From positions 17,174,001 to 17,238,000 of the forward strand of contig CM065304.1 in assembly GCA_033032175.1 (NCBI GenBank): a stretch of DNA of 64,000 bases, read 5' to 3'. The notes under the pieces are model-generated. The model worked only from the letters and a program-made list of their open reading frames with translations. It was not told where the DNA came from and made no database searches. This document shows, one piece after another, positions 22,506 to 35,800 of the stretch; the stretch's first letter is position 1; each line of letters starts with the position of its first letter. The stretch is from Saturnia japonica (taxonomy: Eukaryota > Arthropoda > Insecta > Lepidoptera > Saturniidae). A program made the position numbers and the translations under genes.

Positions 22506-22999
22506 GGAACGAAGTTCCTTATGGCAGGCTTGGAGGGGATAGGGATTATGCTGCACGACCGAACTGAAAAAAATGTGATAGTAAAACCGTAAGAAAAAAT
22601 CCGTGGAAAAAAGTGCGTGGAATAAAACCGTTAAATGAGACGTGCGCAGGCGCGACAGTCGCATACACAAGCGAGTAGTGTATAATACCTTTCTCTTTCT
22701 CCCTCTTTCTTTTTTTGTAATTATTTCTATTTCTGTGTAATTTTATGTTGTCAAACAAAAGTAAAGAGACATATTTTGTTATTTTAATTGATAATTTGAA
22801 TTACGTTTTTTATATTTTTTTTATTTTACGTAATTTATTATTTCCTAAAATAATGAATTTAATAAATACTTTCCTGTACTTAAATAAAAAGTAATCAGCA
22901 AAATTTAAGAGAAAAATCAAGAAAACCTACATAAAATTGACCACGATTTTTTTTTTGCAAATTGTGTCGATTCTACATTAGCCGAAGGAACTTCGTTCC
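22506..22999. mobile_element. MITE with GGAACGAAGTTCC terminal inverted repeats, copy 1
   Basis: The left end GGAACGAAGTTCCTTATGGC and the right end GCCGAAGGAACTTCGTTCC are inverted repeats, and each tip is itself nearly palindromic. The roughly 494-base body has no transposase ORF. A second copy lies at 55266-55697, sharing the tips and an AACCGTAAGAAAAA block. It is a non-autonomous DNA transposon. Confidence 0.7.
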
Positions 23000-23176
23000 T
23001 ACCTGGTTTTTATATACTTGTTTTTTATTATGTCACCTAGGAACATATCCCATAAAATCCCTTATAAATTACCATTCCGTATTCACGGTTTAAGTATTGT
23101 TTTGTCAGCGTGTTTACGGCACATAATACACCCCGCGATTAAAAAGCTTGCGCTGTATTTGTTGAAATTATATACT

Positions 23177-23230
23177 TCGTTAAGTGCCATCTATTATGTT
23201 ATGTATATACTATGAAGCTATTCAATGAAC
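23177..23230 (+). repeat. Short dispersed repeat (TAGTGACATCTATTAAATT type), copy 2
   Basis: It reads AAGTGCCATCTATTATGTT, then TACTATGAAGCTATTCAATGAAC. Confidence 0.5.
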
Positions 23231-23388
23231 TATAAATACAAAAAGTGTATGTAAATAACTTTACATTGGTTTACCAACATTGTCTAAAAATATCTAGACA
23301 CACCAAAGATGGCGATGACGCCTTAAAATACAAAACTAATGTACAAAGTACGTATTTTAATTAATTGTAAGAAATATTAACGTAATAG

Positions 23389-23432
23389 AATGACATCTAT
23401 TAAGTTACGTATGTACTATAAAGCTGTTCACT
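23389..23432 (+). repeat. Short dispersed repeat (TAGTGACATCTATTAAATT type), copy 3
   Basis: It reads AATGACATCTATTAAGTTACG, then TACTATAAAGCTGTTCA. Confidence 0.45.
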
Positions 23433-24167
23433 TTACTAGAAGTTGTTGAAGCATGCAATGAATTTCAACAATGGCTTATCAACTTTCTATATTATGTTTA
23501 TAAACTTTATAGATGGAGGGTTAAAATGTAGTAACAAAGTCAAATGCATAGGTTTATAGGGACGAACGCACGAACTATAGGTGGCAGCACAAATCGACAC
23601 GAGACCCCCAGTGTGGTAAAGAAAAGATTATTATTACGATTAAAATGATAAAATACGGATTCCGATCGTTCATAATGATCGTCAGCGGGCCAGAATATGG
23701 CAAAAGGCAAATAATTCCTCGAGCCCGGGCATGTCTTAGAAGTAGAAGAATCAGTAGGAATAACGAAAATGCAGTAATCGCTAGCAAAATTGTAACTCAA
23801 ACTAAGATTTCTAACGTTTATAATGTAAAATTTTCTGAACCCGTTTATTACGTAAATATTTAGTCTATAATATTATTTATGCCCATGTCGGCTTCTTTTC
23901 AGCTCGACTGCAATAGAAATATTGCAAAATATAGAAATATAGGTGATACCCTTGATAATGACAACAAATACCCTGAACGTAGTTTCTATCATTGAAATAT
24001 TATATCCTACGTACTATAACAGTTATTACGTTGAACGGAGTGCGACCCGCGCGGGAGAAACTCGCGTATGTTGAACTTAATAATGAAATGTCATTCCTTG
24101 ATTTTAATTTAATTTCTCAAGTTTTAAAAACCGTATTTCAATGCACATTAATTAAAATTTAGCACTT

Positions 24168-24331
24168 GTATTGTCCAGACCTATATAGATCGGTATACGT
24201 CCGCTCCGCACCACGATCGGCTTTCTAATCCCCGCCATATTTTTTTTTCTGACTGACTATACTGTCAGCATTAGGGGCCCTATTCAAAACAGAGCCGCTG
24301 ATGGCATTTACAGCTTCACCGATCTAGACAT
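24168..24331 (-). mobile_element. Short A-tailed retroposon, copy A, with second module
   Basis: Read on the minus strand, it has the 5' block CGGTGAAGCTGTAAA, the AGGGCCCCTAA block and GTATAGTCAGTCAG plus an A run ending at 24241. It then continues into a second module (GTGCGGAGCGGACGTATA ... GGACAATAC) that is shared with copy E at 40238-40311. Together with copy B on the opposite strand it makes a large imperfect inverted repeat. Confidence 0.65.
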
Positions 24332-24390
24332 CCTCGTCATATGGGCTTGTCTCTGTTATATAGGCGCTTGAGACGAAGTCAATGCACTCC

Positions 24391-24468
24391 ATGTTCGGTG
24401 AAGCTGTAAAAGCCGCAGCGGCTTCAGGGTCCCTAAGACTAACAGTATAGTCAGTTCTAAAAATAAAA
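24391..24468 (+). mobile_element. Short A-tailed retroposon, copy B
   Basis: It has the CGGTGAAGCTGTAAAAGCC start, AACAGTATAGTCAGTTCT end and an A-rich tail. It is flanked by diverged direct repeats, AAGTCAATGCACT (24376-24388) and AAGTCAATACATT (24469-24481), which read as a target-site duplication. Confidence 0.65.
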
Positions 24469-24779
24469 AAGTCAATACATTATACCTCGTGAAGTCAATA
24501 CACTACAGCGTTCAAACGTGTTCAAAAGTGGTGCCCGTCCACTTCGCTTTGTAATAAACAAAAAGGTAGGTAGCTAGGGTAAGTAATAATAATATTGCCA
24601 ATTACTTTTTATGTAGAAATTATTTACTTGATACTTTTTTACAGAACTACGCATATTATCTTTTCTTTTATTTGAGTACCTCCCTCCACTCATCGTGGAA
24701 TTCTAAGAAAATTAAAATGACTTTTAAATTTTTAAATTTTAAATTTCATGGGCTCCTTTAATTGTAAGATATAATGTTT

Positions 24780-25000
24780 GGGCATGTTGAGAGGATGAAT
24801 GAAAAAAGAACGACTAAACAAATTTATAATGCGAGTGTGAAAGGAAACGTTGATAGAGGGAAGGTCTAGACGAAAATTCATCGATCAAATCGGAGACGTT
24901 CTGAAGAAAGGTCAGCTCATGAGTACTCTAAACCGACGAGCATGCATGAAAAGATTGATGAATGTTGAAGATGCGAAAGATGTACCCTCGATAATCGATA
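24780..25000 (+). mobile_element. Non-LTR retrotransposon fragment, reverse-transcriptase ORF C-terminus
   Basis: A translated frame reads GHVERMNEKRTTKQIYNA, and after one frameshift near 24867 it continues as RSRRKF, IDQIGDVLKKGQ and LNRRACMKRLM. This is the characteristic C-terminal tail of a lepidopteran endonuclease/reverse-transcriptase ORF. The 5' part is absent, as expected for a 5'-truncated LINE. The same tail is at 53638-53760. Confidence 0.7.
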
Positions 25001-25211
25001 GACTCTATCGATTATAGGAATATATCTCCTTTTTTCCTTTTTTAGTTAGTTGGATTCCTGGTACAAGTAAACTTTTATTGAAAATCTGTGAATGCAGTAA
25101 CTATTATTTCAAAAAATTAAAGAATGTTAATAAAATTTAAGTAAAATTTTCTTCAATATTTAATATACTTTTCCTCCATGTCACGTTCGTTTTTTCCACC
25201 TTGTATATAAT

Positions 25212-25392
25212 ATCTGGGCGACCGAGCTAAGCTCGGTGTCTTAAACAAAAAACAATTATCTAGGTGTACTTGGAATGTCAAACATTATCTAAATACAAAG
25301 TTTCATCCAAATCGTTGGAGCCGTTTCCGAGAAACCAATTACATATATATATATATATATATACAAGAATTGCTCACTTAATATAATAAGAT
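25212..25392 (+). repeat. Dispersed repeat family C with AT microsatellite
   Basis: It runs from ATCTGGGCGACCGAGC, with the hairpin partner GCTCGGTGTCTT, through TTGGAGCCGTTTCCGAGAAACC and a (TA)n run at about 25343-25364, to TTGCTCACTTAATATAATAAG. Confidence 0.65.
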
Positions 25393-25424
25393 ACAACATA
25401 ATATACACATATATAATCCAGGTT

Positions 25425-25515
25425 AAAAATAATCAGTGTGCCAAATTTCATTCAAATCCGTTCAGCCGTATTTGCGTGATTGAGTAACAAGCATCCAAAC
25501 ATACTAGTAGGATAA
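25425..25515 (+). repeat. LINE-tail-like repeat fragment
   Basis: The phrase GTGCCAAATTTCATTCAAAT followed by CGTTCAGCCGTATTTGCGTGATTG is shared in diverged form with 38600-38720. Confidence 0.5.
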
Positions 25516-26084
25516 AAATGATTACCACACGGTCTACACTATTAAGAAATAATTATAATTATTTAAAGCCTATAAAAGTATGTACAAACAACCGTAATAT
25601 AGGGAAAGGGATAATTGAAGTATTGTGCAATATGCGTATGCGGTAACTGCGAAATCCCTCAAGTCGTTTCGTGGGTGACATGCCTTATATCGTGGGACAA
25701 TCTATCTAACTGCTGGATCGGCCGGATTGGCGTTTCTAATACAATCGCAATTCGAAACCTAATATTAACAAGCTAGGTTTATTTAGGTTGGATTTAAAAA
25801 AACGGTTAAACTGGAAGTGACGGAAGTGACCAGGCGCATAAATTTATGCACAGTGATCAAATCCCGCAACATTAACGTAGTGATATTTATAATATTCAAA
25901 ATATTCTGAAAATAATGAAGCCGTAGTAATTATTAATTACGTACGTGGCACTAGCTGATTTATTATTATTCCTGCTCTCGGGGCATTGTAAATAATATCT
26001 TTGTTAATTAATATTATAATTTAGTTTAAAACAAACATACTGATACTATTAAATGTACACGCACCTGTATAATTAAGAAAATTG

Positions 26085-26136
26085 ATTTAGTGACATCTAT
26101 CAAATTCACTTGATACTATGAAACTATTTAGGGAAC
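26085..26136 (+). repeat. Short dispersed repeat (TAGTGACATCTATTAAATT type), copy 4
   Basis: It reads TTAGTGACATCTATCAAATT, then TACTATGAAACTATTTAGGGAAC. Confidence 0.5.
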
Positions 26137-26174
26137 GGTGAGAATATAAGGTACGATACCTTAAGTTAAAAACG

Positions 26175-26234
26175 TCAAGTCCGGTGAAGCTGTAAAAGCC
26201 GTGTCATGCTAACAGTGTAGTCAGTCAGAAAAAA
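26175..26234 (+). mobile_element. Short A-tailed retroposon, copy C, internally deleted
   Basis: It has the CAAGTCCGGTGAAGCTGTAA start, lacks the middle GC block, and ends AACAGTGTAGTCAGTCAG plus A run. It is flanked by AAGTTAAAAACG (26163-26174) and AAGTTAAAAATG (26235-26246), an 11-of-12 direct repeat consistent with a target-site duplication. Confidence 0.7.
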
Positions 26235-26508
26235 AAGTTAAAAATGCATTTTAACAAGGATTACCAACCTTTTTTAATATGTGTTACGAAACACAGATAA
26301 TGTTTTTATACAAGTTTTTACTGTTTTAAAGGTTTTTATTATGTTTTACTTACTCTTTAATACAAACGATATGCATTACTGCAGTTAAGAACTTTTCCTT
26401 TAATTATTACATATTTCTAGATTTCTTTCTTTAAATCATCATCAGTGGTATAAAGATGCGTTACTATTTATGACAGGTGTTCAGGTATTAGCGCGTAGTT
26501 CCGCTGTG

Positions 26509-26652
26509 TCAGTATCAGTACAAAACGTAACTCAATCGTAAACGGTTGCATCGACGGTTACCTGTGCGCGTTTTTAGAGTTGGTACGAAATTTAAAAATA
26601 ATTAATTTATCCGTTTTTTCTGTATACAAGTTAATTGTGCAAATAATTGACA
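26509..26652 (+). promoter_or_regulatory. Core promoter and 5' UTR of the coiled-coil gene
   Basis: Two arthropod initiator-like TCAGT motifs lie at 26509-26513 and 26515-26519, about 135 bases before the start codon, in a locally GC-enriched block. No obvious TATA box is placed for them. Transcription start is inferred, not shown. Confidence 0.45.
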
Positions 26653-26847
26653 ATGTTTATGAAGTCAAACTTGATTCCCGGAAAACTCGACGAGGGCTTC
26701 AGTCGTCCAGTGGAATCTATAATGAGATGCGAAGATTTTAAAAGCAATTTCGCTAGAAAACTATCGAATCGTTACATATCCAGACCAATATTCATTCCTA
26801 GACAAGACGCTTCATTGAAATTGCATCCTGCCGACAATATTTATGAT
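26653..26847 (+). CDS. Exon 1 of the coiled-coil gene (residues 1-65)
   Basis: ATG at 26653 is chosen because the TTG at 26647 is not a normal start. The exon is rich in Arg/Lys/Pro (starts MFMKSNLIPGK, ends HPADNIYD) and ends at a perfect donor GTAAGT at 26848. Phase 0. Confidence 0.75.
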
Positions 26848-29800
26848 GTAAGTACATTTTGAAATATATAAAATTGTTCTAATTTTTTGTAGCCGCTTAG
26901 CGGTTCTCATTGCCGGTTTTCTTTTTTTGTTAACTTTACCTATTTTTAAATCATAGTTCTTTTATAATGGAAGCGGTGAAAGCGTCTGTATTAGTTTTAT
27001 AATTACTTCAATATATATAATACTACCTTCATATTGTTATGTCTATAAAGTAATAAATCATTATCGACACAATGGTTTATAAATATTCATGCTTCCTTTA
27101 GGAAATGTGCTGTTTAACTCTATGTGTTTTAATAGAACTTTGATTTAGATTATCTATATTTAATAATACTTGAATAATTATAAATTATTGTTATAAAATC
27201 TTGACTGTAATAATTATATTATTTTATAATCATGAAGTACATAGCAGATAGAACGTCAATTTGAACATTTGAGGTAGTTGTATTTAAAAAATTGGTAAAA
27301 TAGTGTGATTCCATAATTTGTGTCAACATATATATATTTATAACTAGCTGGTCCGGCCCTTCCCAACACCGTCCAACAAAGTTCATACCTAACCTATACT
27401 GTGTTTTTCCTCACAACTTTTCCATTACTATAGACAAAAAAAAAAAAAGAATTACGAATATTCATCTTTTGTACCATGAATTTATGGACGTGAGTACCTA
27501 CATACAAAAATCTAAAAAGGAAAAAGGACATTCATTTATTCCTGAATTTATAATTTTTCCTGGAAACTTTTCCAATTTTCCTTGGGAAAAGCCTAAAAAT
27601 TTAATTGGGACTATTGTAAACATTTAAAAATAAAAACAAAACAAATCGGTCTAACCGTTCTCAAGTGATGTGCAAACCAAAGAACAGCATTTTATTTTTG
27701 TCTATATACATATTGTTAAGTTACGACACTCGTTAGGATACTCGGATAGTGTTGGAGATCAAATAGAGTTGAACAACGTAAACAACAAATTCCATAAAGA
27801 GTGAATTTTCAATGAAAGAAAATATTATGTAATCACAAAATTATGGTAGAGCATACTTCTCTTAGGTGTTCCGACAACTCTTTTTAGATTTAGCATTATC
27901 ATATCTAAACTAAATTCGACTTAACATCAGGCGTGGCACAAAAATTAGTCCAAGATAATTCTTGAGATATTTAATTATTTGTTATCAAGTTATGTAAGGT
28001 AACATCATAAATTATTATATAGAACGTGATGATAAGAAATAAATTATAATTATTATATAATTATTTTAACTTTTAAGAGTCAAGAACACATTTAAATGTC
28101 GTCAATAAGCACAAACTATCACTCATACGCTGGATGCCCCGATTTTGTGTTAAGATATTTAATCTGGTAAAGTTAAGATCCCTGTTCTTCTATTGTTCTT
28201 TCTAATTATCTTCGAATGGCAATTGTCTATGGCTGGTGCTCTCATAACTTTTGGTTGGGAAGTTAATACTTTTCCTATAACGAACACTTCATATGTTTTT
28301 TTTTAAATATGGCATAGTATTTAAAATGACATATTTCTGTATTGAATAGGTATTTGAATAGGCAAGAGTGCATTATTGTTTGCACATTCTGTATTACGAA
28401 AGCTATATAATAAAAGTTAATGTAGAAATGTAAGATTTATTGGTATGATAATATTATATGTAATGCATATATACTGAATCTGGATTTTAAGGTTAGTAAA
28501 ACTCATTAGAAATATTTATTTTCTGTTTTATCAATAAATTTATTTATATCTCTAGTAAATACATACACACAACATACATACCATCACGCCTGTATTCCCC
28601 AAAGGGTTACGCAGAGGTGTACTAATGTACACCCACAGTTCGCCGAGTATGTTTTTAAGTCGCATGTAACAGGGAGCGAGCCTATTGCTATTAATCGGAC
28701 ACAAAGCCAAACCCCGAGCTGCCATTGAAAATTTTATAGAAAAAGCCCGTAGCACTTACTCGACCTGGGAATCAAACAGTCTCTAGTAGATATTGATGTA
28801 AGTTTTATTAAGTCCATAACATACTTAAAAATAAACATTTTAATATAAAAGAAATTATTTCCAAACAAAGTATTAAAAATAAAAGCAACCGAATAATAAG
28901 TAGTAAAATAAATTTTATTTTACAACTTATTATTGGGAATAAATAATAAAAAATAAATACTTATTATTATTATTATTGGGCATTGATAGTTATATACTAT
29001 TATACATTTTTGAACAAATCTAAATCCGTCATTTATTAATTATATGTGTTTGCTTAATATAGAGTGAATGACAGATCTAGGATATTTGTAATAATTAAAA
29101 ATATTGTTATAAATTATGTGCTATTGTTTTTCTAAAAACAAAGACATAATATTTTATAAATGGTCGTTCATTGCATCGATAAACGTTATAAAACTGTGTG
29201 ATTTTTAAAACAATACATGTTTATTTTGTTAGAGAATTTCACAAAAGCTTTGTTTTTTAAGTAAATATTTGCATAGAGGCATAAATAAAATAGTAATGTG
29301 GGGCTGTGAACAGAATCTCTTGCTTGGAGAATAGCCTCAAACGATTCACCCAGTTTTTAAATAGTACTTCTAGTGATTGATCTTTTACGCACCTATACTA
29401 TCTTGTATATTATTACCGTAGAAATAATTTGATAAATTCATTAGAAAACTCTTGATTGAAGTTTTATTTTCTGAGATTATGGCTTGCATACGGTACATTT
29501 AATTTTAATATCGTCGCAAAATAGCCTCAACTAGTAGGGAATAAAGCCTGTTTATTACTTCAAAAACAGTTGACATAAGTTTTATCAAGTTATATCAGTA
29601 ATAATTTAGTGAGTTACCGTATTCTTTTCTCCTCCCAGTGTCTTACAATTTACTTGGGGAGTAGTCCATATAAAAATCAGGCTAATTTTTGAACATAAAA
29701 AAACGGATGCCTACATTAAATTTGGTATATGGTTTTGCTTAAGGTTTTTGATGTGGCAGTTTTTATTTTCATAAAGTTTATAACTTCATATGCGTATGTG

Positions 29801-32800
29801 TGATTTAACTTCCGATTATTGTACATATAGACAAACCTTAATGCTTTATGCAAGGTATGTCATCCAAAACGTATACAGTGTGCTTCATTATGCGTTTATT
29901 TTCGCTGTTGTACTAGACGGATATCTAGGTCAATATCTCATGTTTCTATACTATTTTGGAGTTCCCATTTTTTCGAACCATTGTAACCATTGTGGCCATA
30001 CCCAAGTATATCTACAACTCATTGTGTTTATGGTTTTTTAAAATTATTACAGTAATTTAATATACATTTTTTATTAACCTTAACCCACCAGTTTATTTTA
30101 TATGTGCCTGATAGTCGAGGGAGTTTCCTTCAAATAAACTAATTTGAATATTATCATACACTTCAATTGTAAAAATACAAACGTTGAACCCGCTCAAGGA
30201 GAACAGAAATTAACATTTCCGTTTAGAAAAAAAAGCATCGTAATCATGCCCTTGTGTTGTAATAATTATACGAGTGTGTTTGTACGTCGCTCGATATACA
30301 TACGCGTAGACTACTCGGTAATATATGAATGTATGACCTTATGCTTAATTTACTCTGAGGAAAGATATTCGTTACTTTATGTAAATAAAATATAAAACTA
30401 ACTAAACCAAATTGTGAATAAATTATATAGTTGGCAATTTAATTTAATTTCTTATAATATTTAATGAATGGGTAAAATATTCTTCTATGTTATTCGCTTA
30501 ATATCTTTATAAAATTAATGTAAACAGGAGCCTTTTTGCCTCACGGTTATTAGTACAAACTATTTTAATTTTTAATTAACTCCTAAACTATGTGTCCAAA
30601 TAGTAATACTATAAAGAGCAAAATTTAACTTCATAAAATGTGATGAAGTAACTTTTGTTCCTAAGGATTAATATGCCATGCCTAAAAATAATGATTATAA
30701 ATCACTTTTTAATTTTCAACAAATGTTTATCACAAAATACTTTATTGTGGCTTATGTATAAGATATAGGCATATTCAATCGCTCACTTTTTTTAAATGTA
30801 TTAGAGATCAATATTTTCGTAGAATATTATATTTCCGTATCATTAACGATTACGCCAGTGCACGCGGATAAGGTAGTTCAAGAGGGCTTTGACTTCTGAC
30901 TTACGTAACAAAAATCAATATTTAAGGCTAGATGAGGGTTGTAGCTTAATGTAGATAGCCTATACTGGTTAGTCTGGTTATCCGACTGGTAGTTTCAGAG
31001 ATTAGCGTGTTTAAACAAACTAACTAATAAACTCTTCCGCTATATTATATTAGTATAGATTGGTACAGTTGACAACTCTACAAATTAAATTTTTACAATA
31101 TAAATAATGTATATGTGGCAAAATGCTTAAAATAGCGGGGCCTGTTAAAATTTTACAATAAATATAGGGAGTTAAATTTTCAGAAACTCAATAGGTTATT
31201 ATTTAAGTTCGTATATTAAATAAATCCTGATGGCAAAAAAAGATATGGCCGACGCGGAGGCGATGAATCGCGCTAACATATTGATGAGTTAAAAAGGTAA
31301 CAGCACTTCTAGGTTTCCACGCACTCTTTAAGTGAAGTTTATTCCAGCAGAGTGGTCACGTCATGCCTCCTAAACAAAAACAGATAGTTCTCTATTTCTT
31401 AAACTATCGTTACGTAAACGCAAAGATATATCGTCACACTGAGATCAACCTGTAGAAACTTGTTGAAGAACGTGTTAAAGAATATGTACAACTATTTCGA
31501 TTGGATGAATTTCGTAAAGAGCTTTTTTTCAGTACTGGGTCAATATCCAAGTAATAGGTAATGTAGGTAAATAGGTATGGTATCTGTCTATGGTACATTA
31601 CCATAACGGCGAGCAATCATTAAATGACAATGATAAGAATGATTCTATTACCGCTTGTGAGATGTTTATGCACCTAGATAAAGTAATTTGTATACATATG
31701 TGTGAAGTTTATTTTTATCATACATTTTACATATTCTATTAGAAAACAATCTACATTAAAATTAATTCGATTATCGAGTTTGATTATCCTTCTATATTTA
31801 CATAAAACTAGCTTTCTTTTCTATTTCTATTATTATTTTTATTACTATTATTATTATTATTTTATATTTCTCCATACAAATTTTGAACCTCCGTTACACC
31901 CCTTTAAGGATTGAATTTTCAAAAACCTGTTGTTAGCGAATATCTACGTTATAATAACTATCTGTGTGCCAAATTTTAGCCCAATACGTTTAGTGGTTTT
32001 AGCTATGTGTTGATAGATCAGTCAATCAGTCAGTCACAAATATTTTGAATTAAATAACTTACAGAATTAAAATAAAATTGCATAGTCCATGTGTTAAATC
32101 TTAATAGACGCCAGTAAGGTGACAGCCATTAGATTGTCAGTCACTATCTTTAGTGACGACAATAAAACAAAACGATCCTACGTCATGACTACTGTGTTAT
32201 GAAACGTAAAGAAGTCGATGCCTTTTACAATTTATTTTCATTGCTTTATATCAATATATTACAATAATGAAAATCTCTGATTTACTATATAATTTTGTGG
32301 TCAAGAATATTCTTTACTACTATTCCGTAAATTTATTATTTTGTGTTAAAGCAAAAATTTATACACCTTTTTAAGCGTACTGATATATACTGGAATACTA
32401 AATTATTCAAATGATCACCTTGTTTTCGTATGGTGGCGTGAATACGAGAAGTCCAATATCGACTTACTCAATGAGGAATTGAAGGTATTCTTGATCTCAA
32501 GATTAGGGGATGAGACGTGGTTTCCGAGATCGTGTTTCTAAACGCCCCCTTGATTATTTTTGTGGTGTCATTATGTTAAAAAGTGGCGTAAAATAGGACT
32601 TCTTGGATTCAAGCTACCTTACGAAAACAAGGTGGTAATTTAAATGATGTATTATTTCATAAATCAAGCCAAAGAGTAAACTATCGAAAAAAAATTCAAA
32701 CATTCTATATGTTTTTTATTTTTATTTTAAATATACCTGGTTCTTATTGAAATCCTTTTATAATAAAAAATTGCACTTCGTTATTTTTATATACCTCAGT

Positions 32801-35800
32801 CTCTAACATGGTACAATGGTAGATAATACAATATAATAAATTAAAAATAATAACGCTTTTATTTGCGATGAAAAACTATATTTTTGATGTGTAGAAATTA
32901 TACTTTTGAAAAGAGATACAATTATATAAAAAATTAAAGAGATGCATTTCAATATTAAATGGATTCTATAAGAATTACGATGTACTAATGAAAATAAAGT
33001 AATATAACGGTGTTTACGCTGAGCCTGAAGTGTATCCATTGAGACTAAAATCAGCGGAAATGCCAACAGAACTATTGTGAGAGGCACCGTTCTCGCGATA
33101 TGAAAACATGATAGGACCCATTGTTTTTCGTCTCTATCTCCTTGGACTATAGGATGTGGGAAACAAAGATTAATGACGTGTATTGTGGAGTTGAAAGAGT
33201 ATTCTGTACTTTGAACTTTAATGTCGACGATTTGAAGTCTCATTCTGGAGAAAGGCTTTTGACCAATTTTAATTTATTTGTAAATCCTTATTTTTCATGT
33301 TTTTACATAACTCTAAAGTGCATAATACTGGCCTAGAGTATTACCGCACTGTATTTTTTTAAACTAGCCTTGTGTTTGTGAAGTAAGGAGGTTGCAGAAT
33401 ACAGTTTGTATAAAGAGATAAATAATACTTCCATGTTAGCATACTCTACTAATTATTTTTATTACTTTACCTACTACTAATAAACTATTAATAAAAAAAT
33501 TCTATCAGCACGCTTATAATGATAAACCTATTACAATGATTCTTTGTTCGTTTGGTGCGTTTCGGGATCTGCCAGTGTACCTATACCCGTTTGCCGCAAA
33601 GCTTGGAGATTTACATGATCTATGACAACAGGTGATGGATTACTGGTCTTCTGCGATCACTGTTGTTTTTAGATTTTACTTTTACTGTGCCTACCATCAG
33701 GTGCAGTGTGGTGAAGTAACTTGTAATTCTGCAATTTACTAAACGTTATTAGGGGCAAAACTATTACAAAAGTGCTCGTTTCAAATTTATGTAATTATAC
33801 TTTTGTCTAGATATAACAGCTTAATTTATTCTTTACACATAAATATTTCTACTGGGTACCTAATAACGAGTTCAATACTCGTAAAAACTTACTCGAAACA
33901 CTGAGAGACAAGCACATAATTATAGTACCTACTTACATAGTAAAAATGTAATCATCTTGATTGCTATAAATATTTAATTATGTATATTAAAGTATAACAT
34001 AACAGATGTGTATAATGAACATGGTACAGCAGTTAATAGAAACACTTTGAGCATGGTTTATTTACTTTAAAAAATCTCCTTGTTTATATAATTATAATAT
34101 TAAGAGAAAATGAATTACTTCGAAGAAGTGTCCTTTAAGCTAGATCCAATATTTTTGCGGTATATTCTGTAGAGATACTGGTTGAAACAACTAAAACCAA
34201 TCAGGATTTAATTTAAGTTAATATCAAGTCAAAATTTGAAAATCTTTTCGTACAAGGGAGCGATAAAACTAATTAGACTATAAACAGTGCATAAAAATAT
34301 TATGACATAAAGAATCTCATTAATGTATGTTGTTGCTCTTGACATGACTTTAAGAATACGAGTTCATAACCTAAACAGGCAACTTGGTAGCCGTGTTACT
34401 AAGAAAGGTATGCATTAATAAAATATTTGTAAAAGGAGCGATTACTTCATTGATGGAATTCATACACGAGTAATAAAATCAGTGAATCTGCTTCGAATTG
34501 GAATTGCGTTTGAATTGGAGTTGACTGTATGTTTAAAAATTAAAGTATATTATTGAGTAAAATTGGTTAATAGATAGAAAGCCTAAAATAATAGAAATCT
34601 GGAACAATTAATTGTTTACTTATTTCATTTTCCCTTTGGAAAATTTATATTTTATGTCTGTGAGTCACGTGATTTAAAACGCCGATCAGAAAACGTGACG
34701 TCATAATTCAGGAAATATGTACGTTAGACTCTTGCGTGAGTTGTCAAACTTGTCACTGTTATCATACAAAATGACATATAAAGTGAATGGTGACGTCACG
34801 GGACCATAATGCATCGTTTTTGTGATGTACTTTTTATTCAAAATAGAAAATATTTTTATAACCCTTTTTATGATGTACTGATGAAAAAAATTAATTCATA
34901 TGTATTACTTTCAACACACAAAGTGTTTAAAATAATTTGGCAAAAGTTTTCAACTCCCGGATTGTATATTATTGCAACAGCGTATAAAAATTCCTATTCT
35001 GTGATAAAAAAGTCTAACACTATTTGTATGGCTTTTACAGTTTCATCAATAACTATTCTCACAGTTTTATTTCCTTGTGGGGTTAATAGAAGCATTAATG
35101 ACTTCATTTGCATCACCACGAGTACCTAACCTAACTTCCTTGTTTTAGAAATTATAAATACGAATAACCCATTTCACAAGACAAAAGTTAGTTTTTAGTC
35201 AAAAGATTATATAAAAACAGTTACCTAGTTATAGTATTTATGATGGTAGGTATTTAGGTAAGTAAAACGGACAGTTATTTTGAGATATAGTAAATATTTG
35301 ACAGTTTATTACAGTTATGTGGAGAATGCGAGGTCACATCGTGAGACAGAAATTATCTATTTCATTTCGATAATGTATTCTCGTATCTAAACTGATATGT
35401 AAGAATAGTAGGTACTTGCTATGTGTAAAGCGCGTGAGAGTTCCTATGAGGTGCTTTTATCGTGAGCTCTTCAACCCACATCTTAGTCTGGGTGAATGAC
35501 TTCGGTTAGTCAATTCTGTGTTACGGTGCAAATTAAAACTATAATAAAGAATTTTTAAACAATGCTTCAATAATAATCTGTTTCTCTCACATATCCTACT
35601 TCTATATAAGACGAAAGGTCAAAGTTTGTGCCATATCAAGTCCGGTGAAGCTGTATAAAAGCCACAGCGGCTTTAGGGCCCCTAAGGCTAACAGTGTAGT
35701 CAGTTCTAAAAAAAAAAAAGTTTGTGCCATATGTAGCTTCATTTGGTTGTTTCGAGCGCTTCATTTATCCCACCTAAAAGGTATCTCAAGGAAGCACATT

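Noticed and set aside
24230..24345. Target-site duplication around retroposon copy A
   Set aside because: The apparent CCGCCATAT/CTCGTCATAT pair includes bases that copy E also carries after its A run, so it is part of the longer element rather than a duplication.
34809..35129. 106-codon ORF after the CRE cluster
   Set aside because: Residue use follows the AT-rich base composition, there are no domain motifs and no splice borders.
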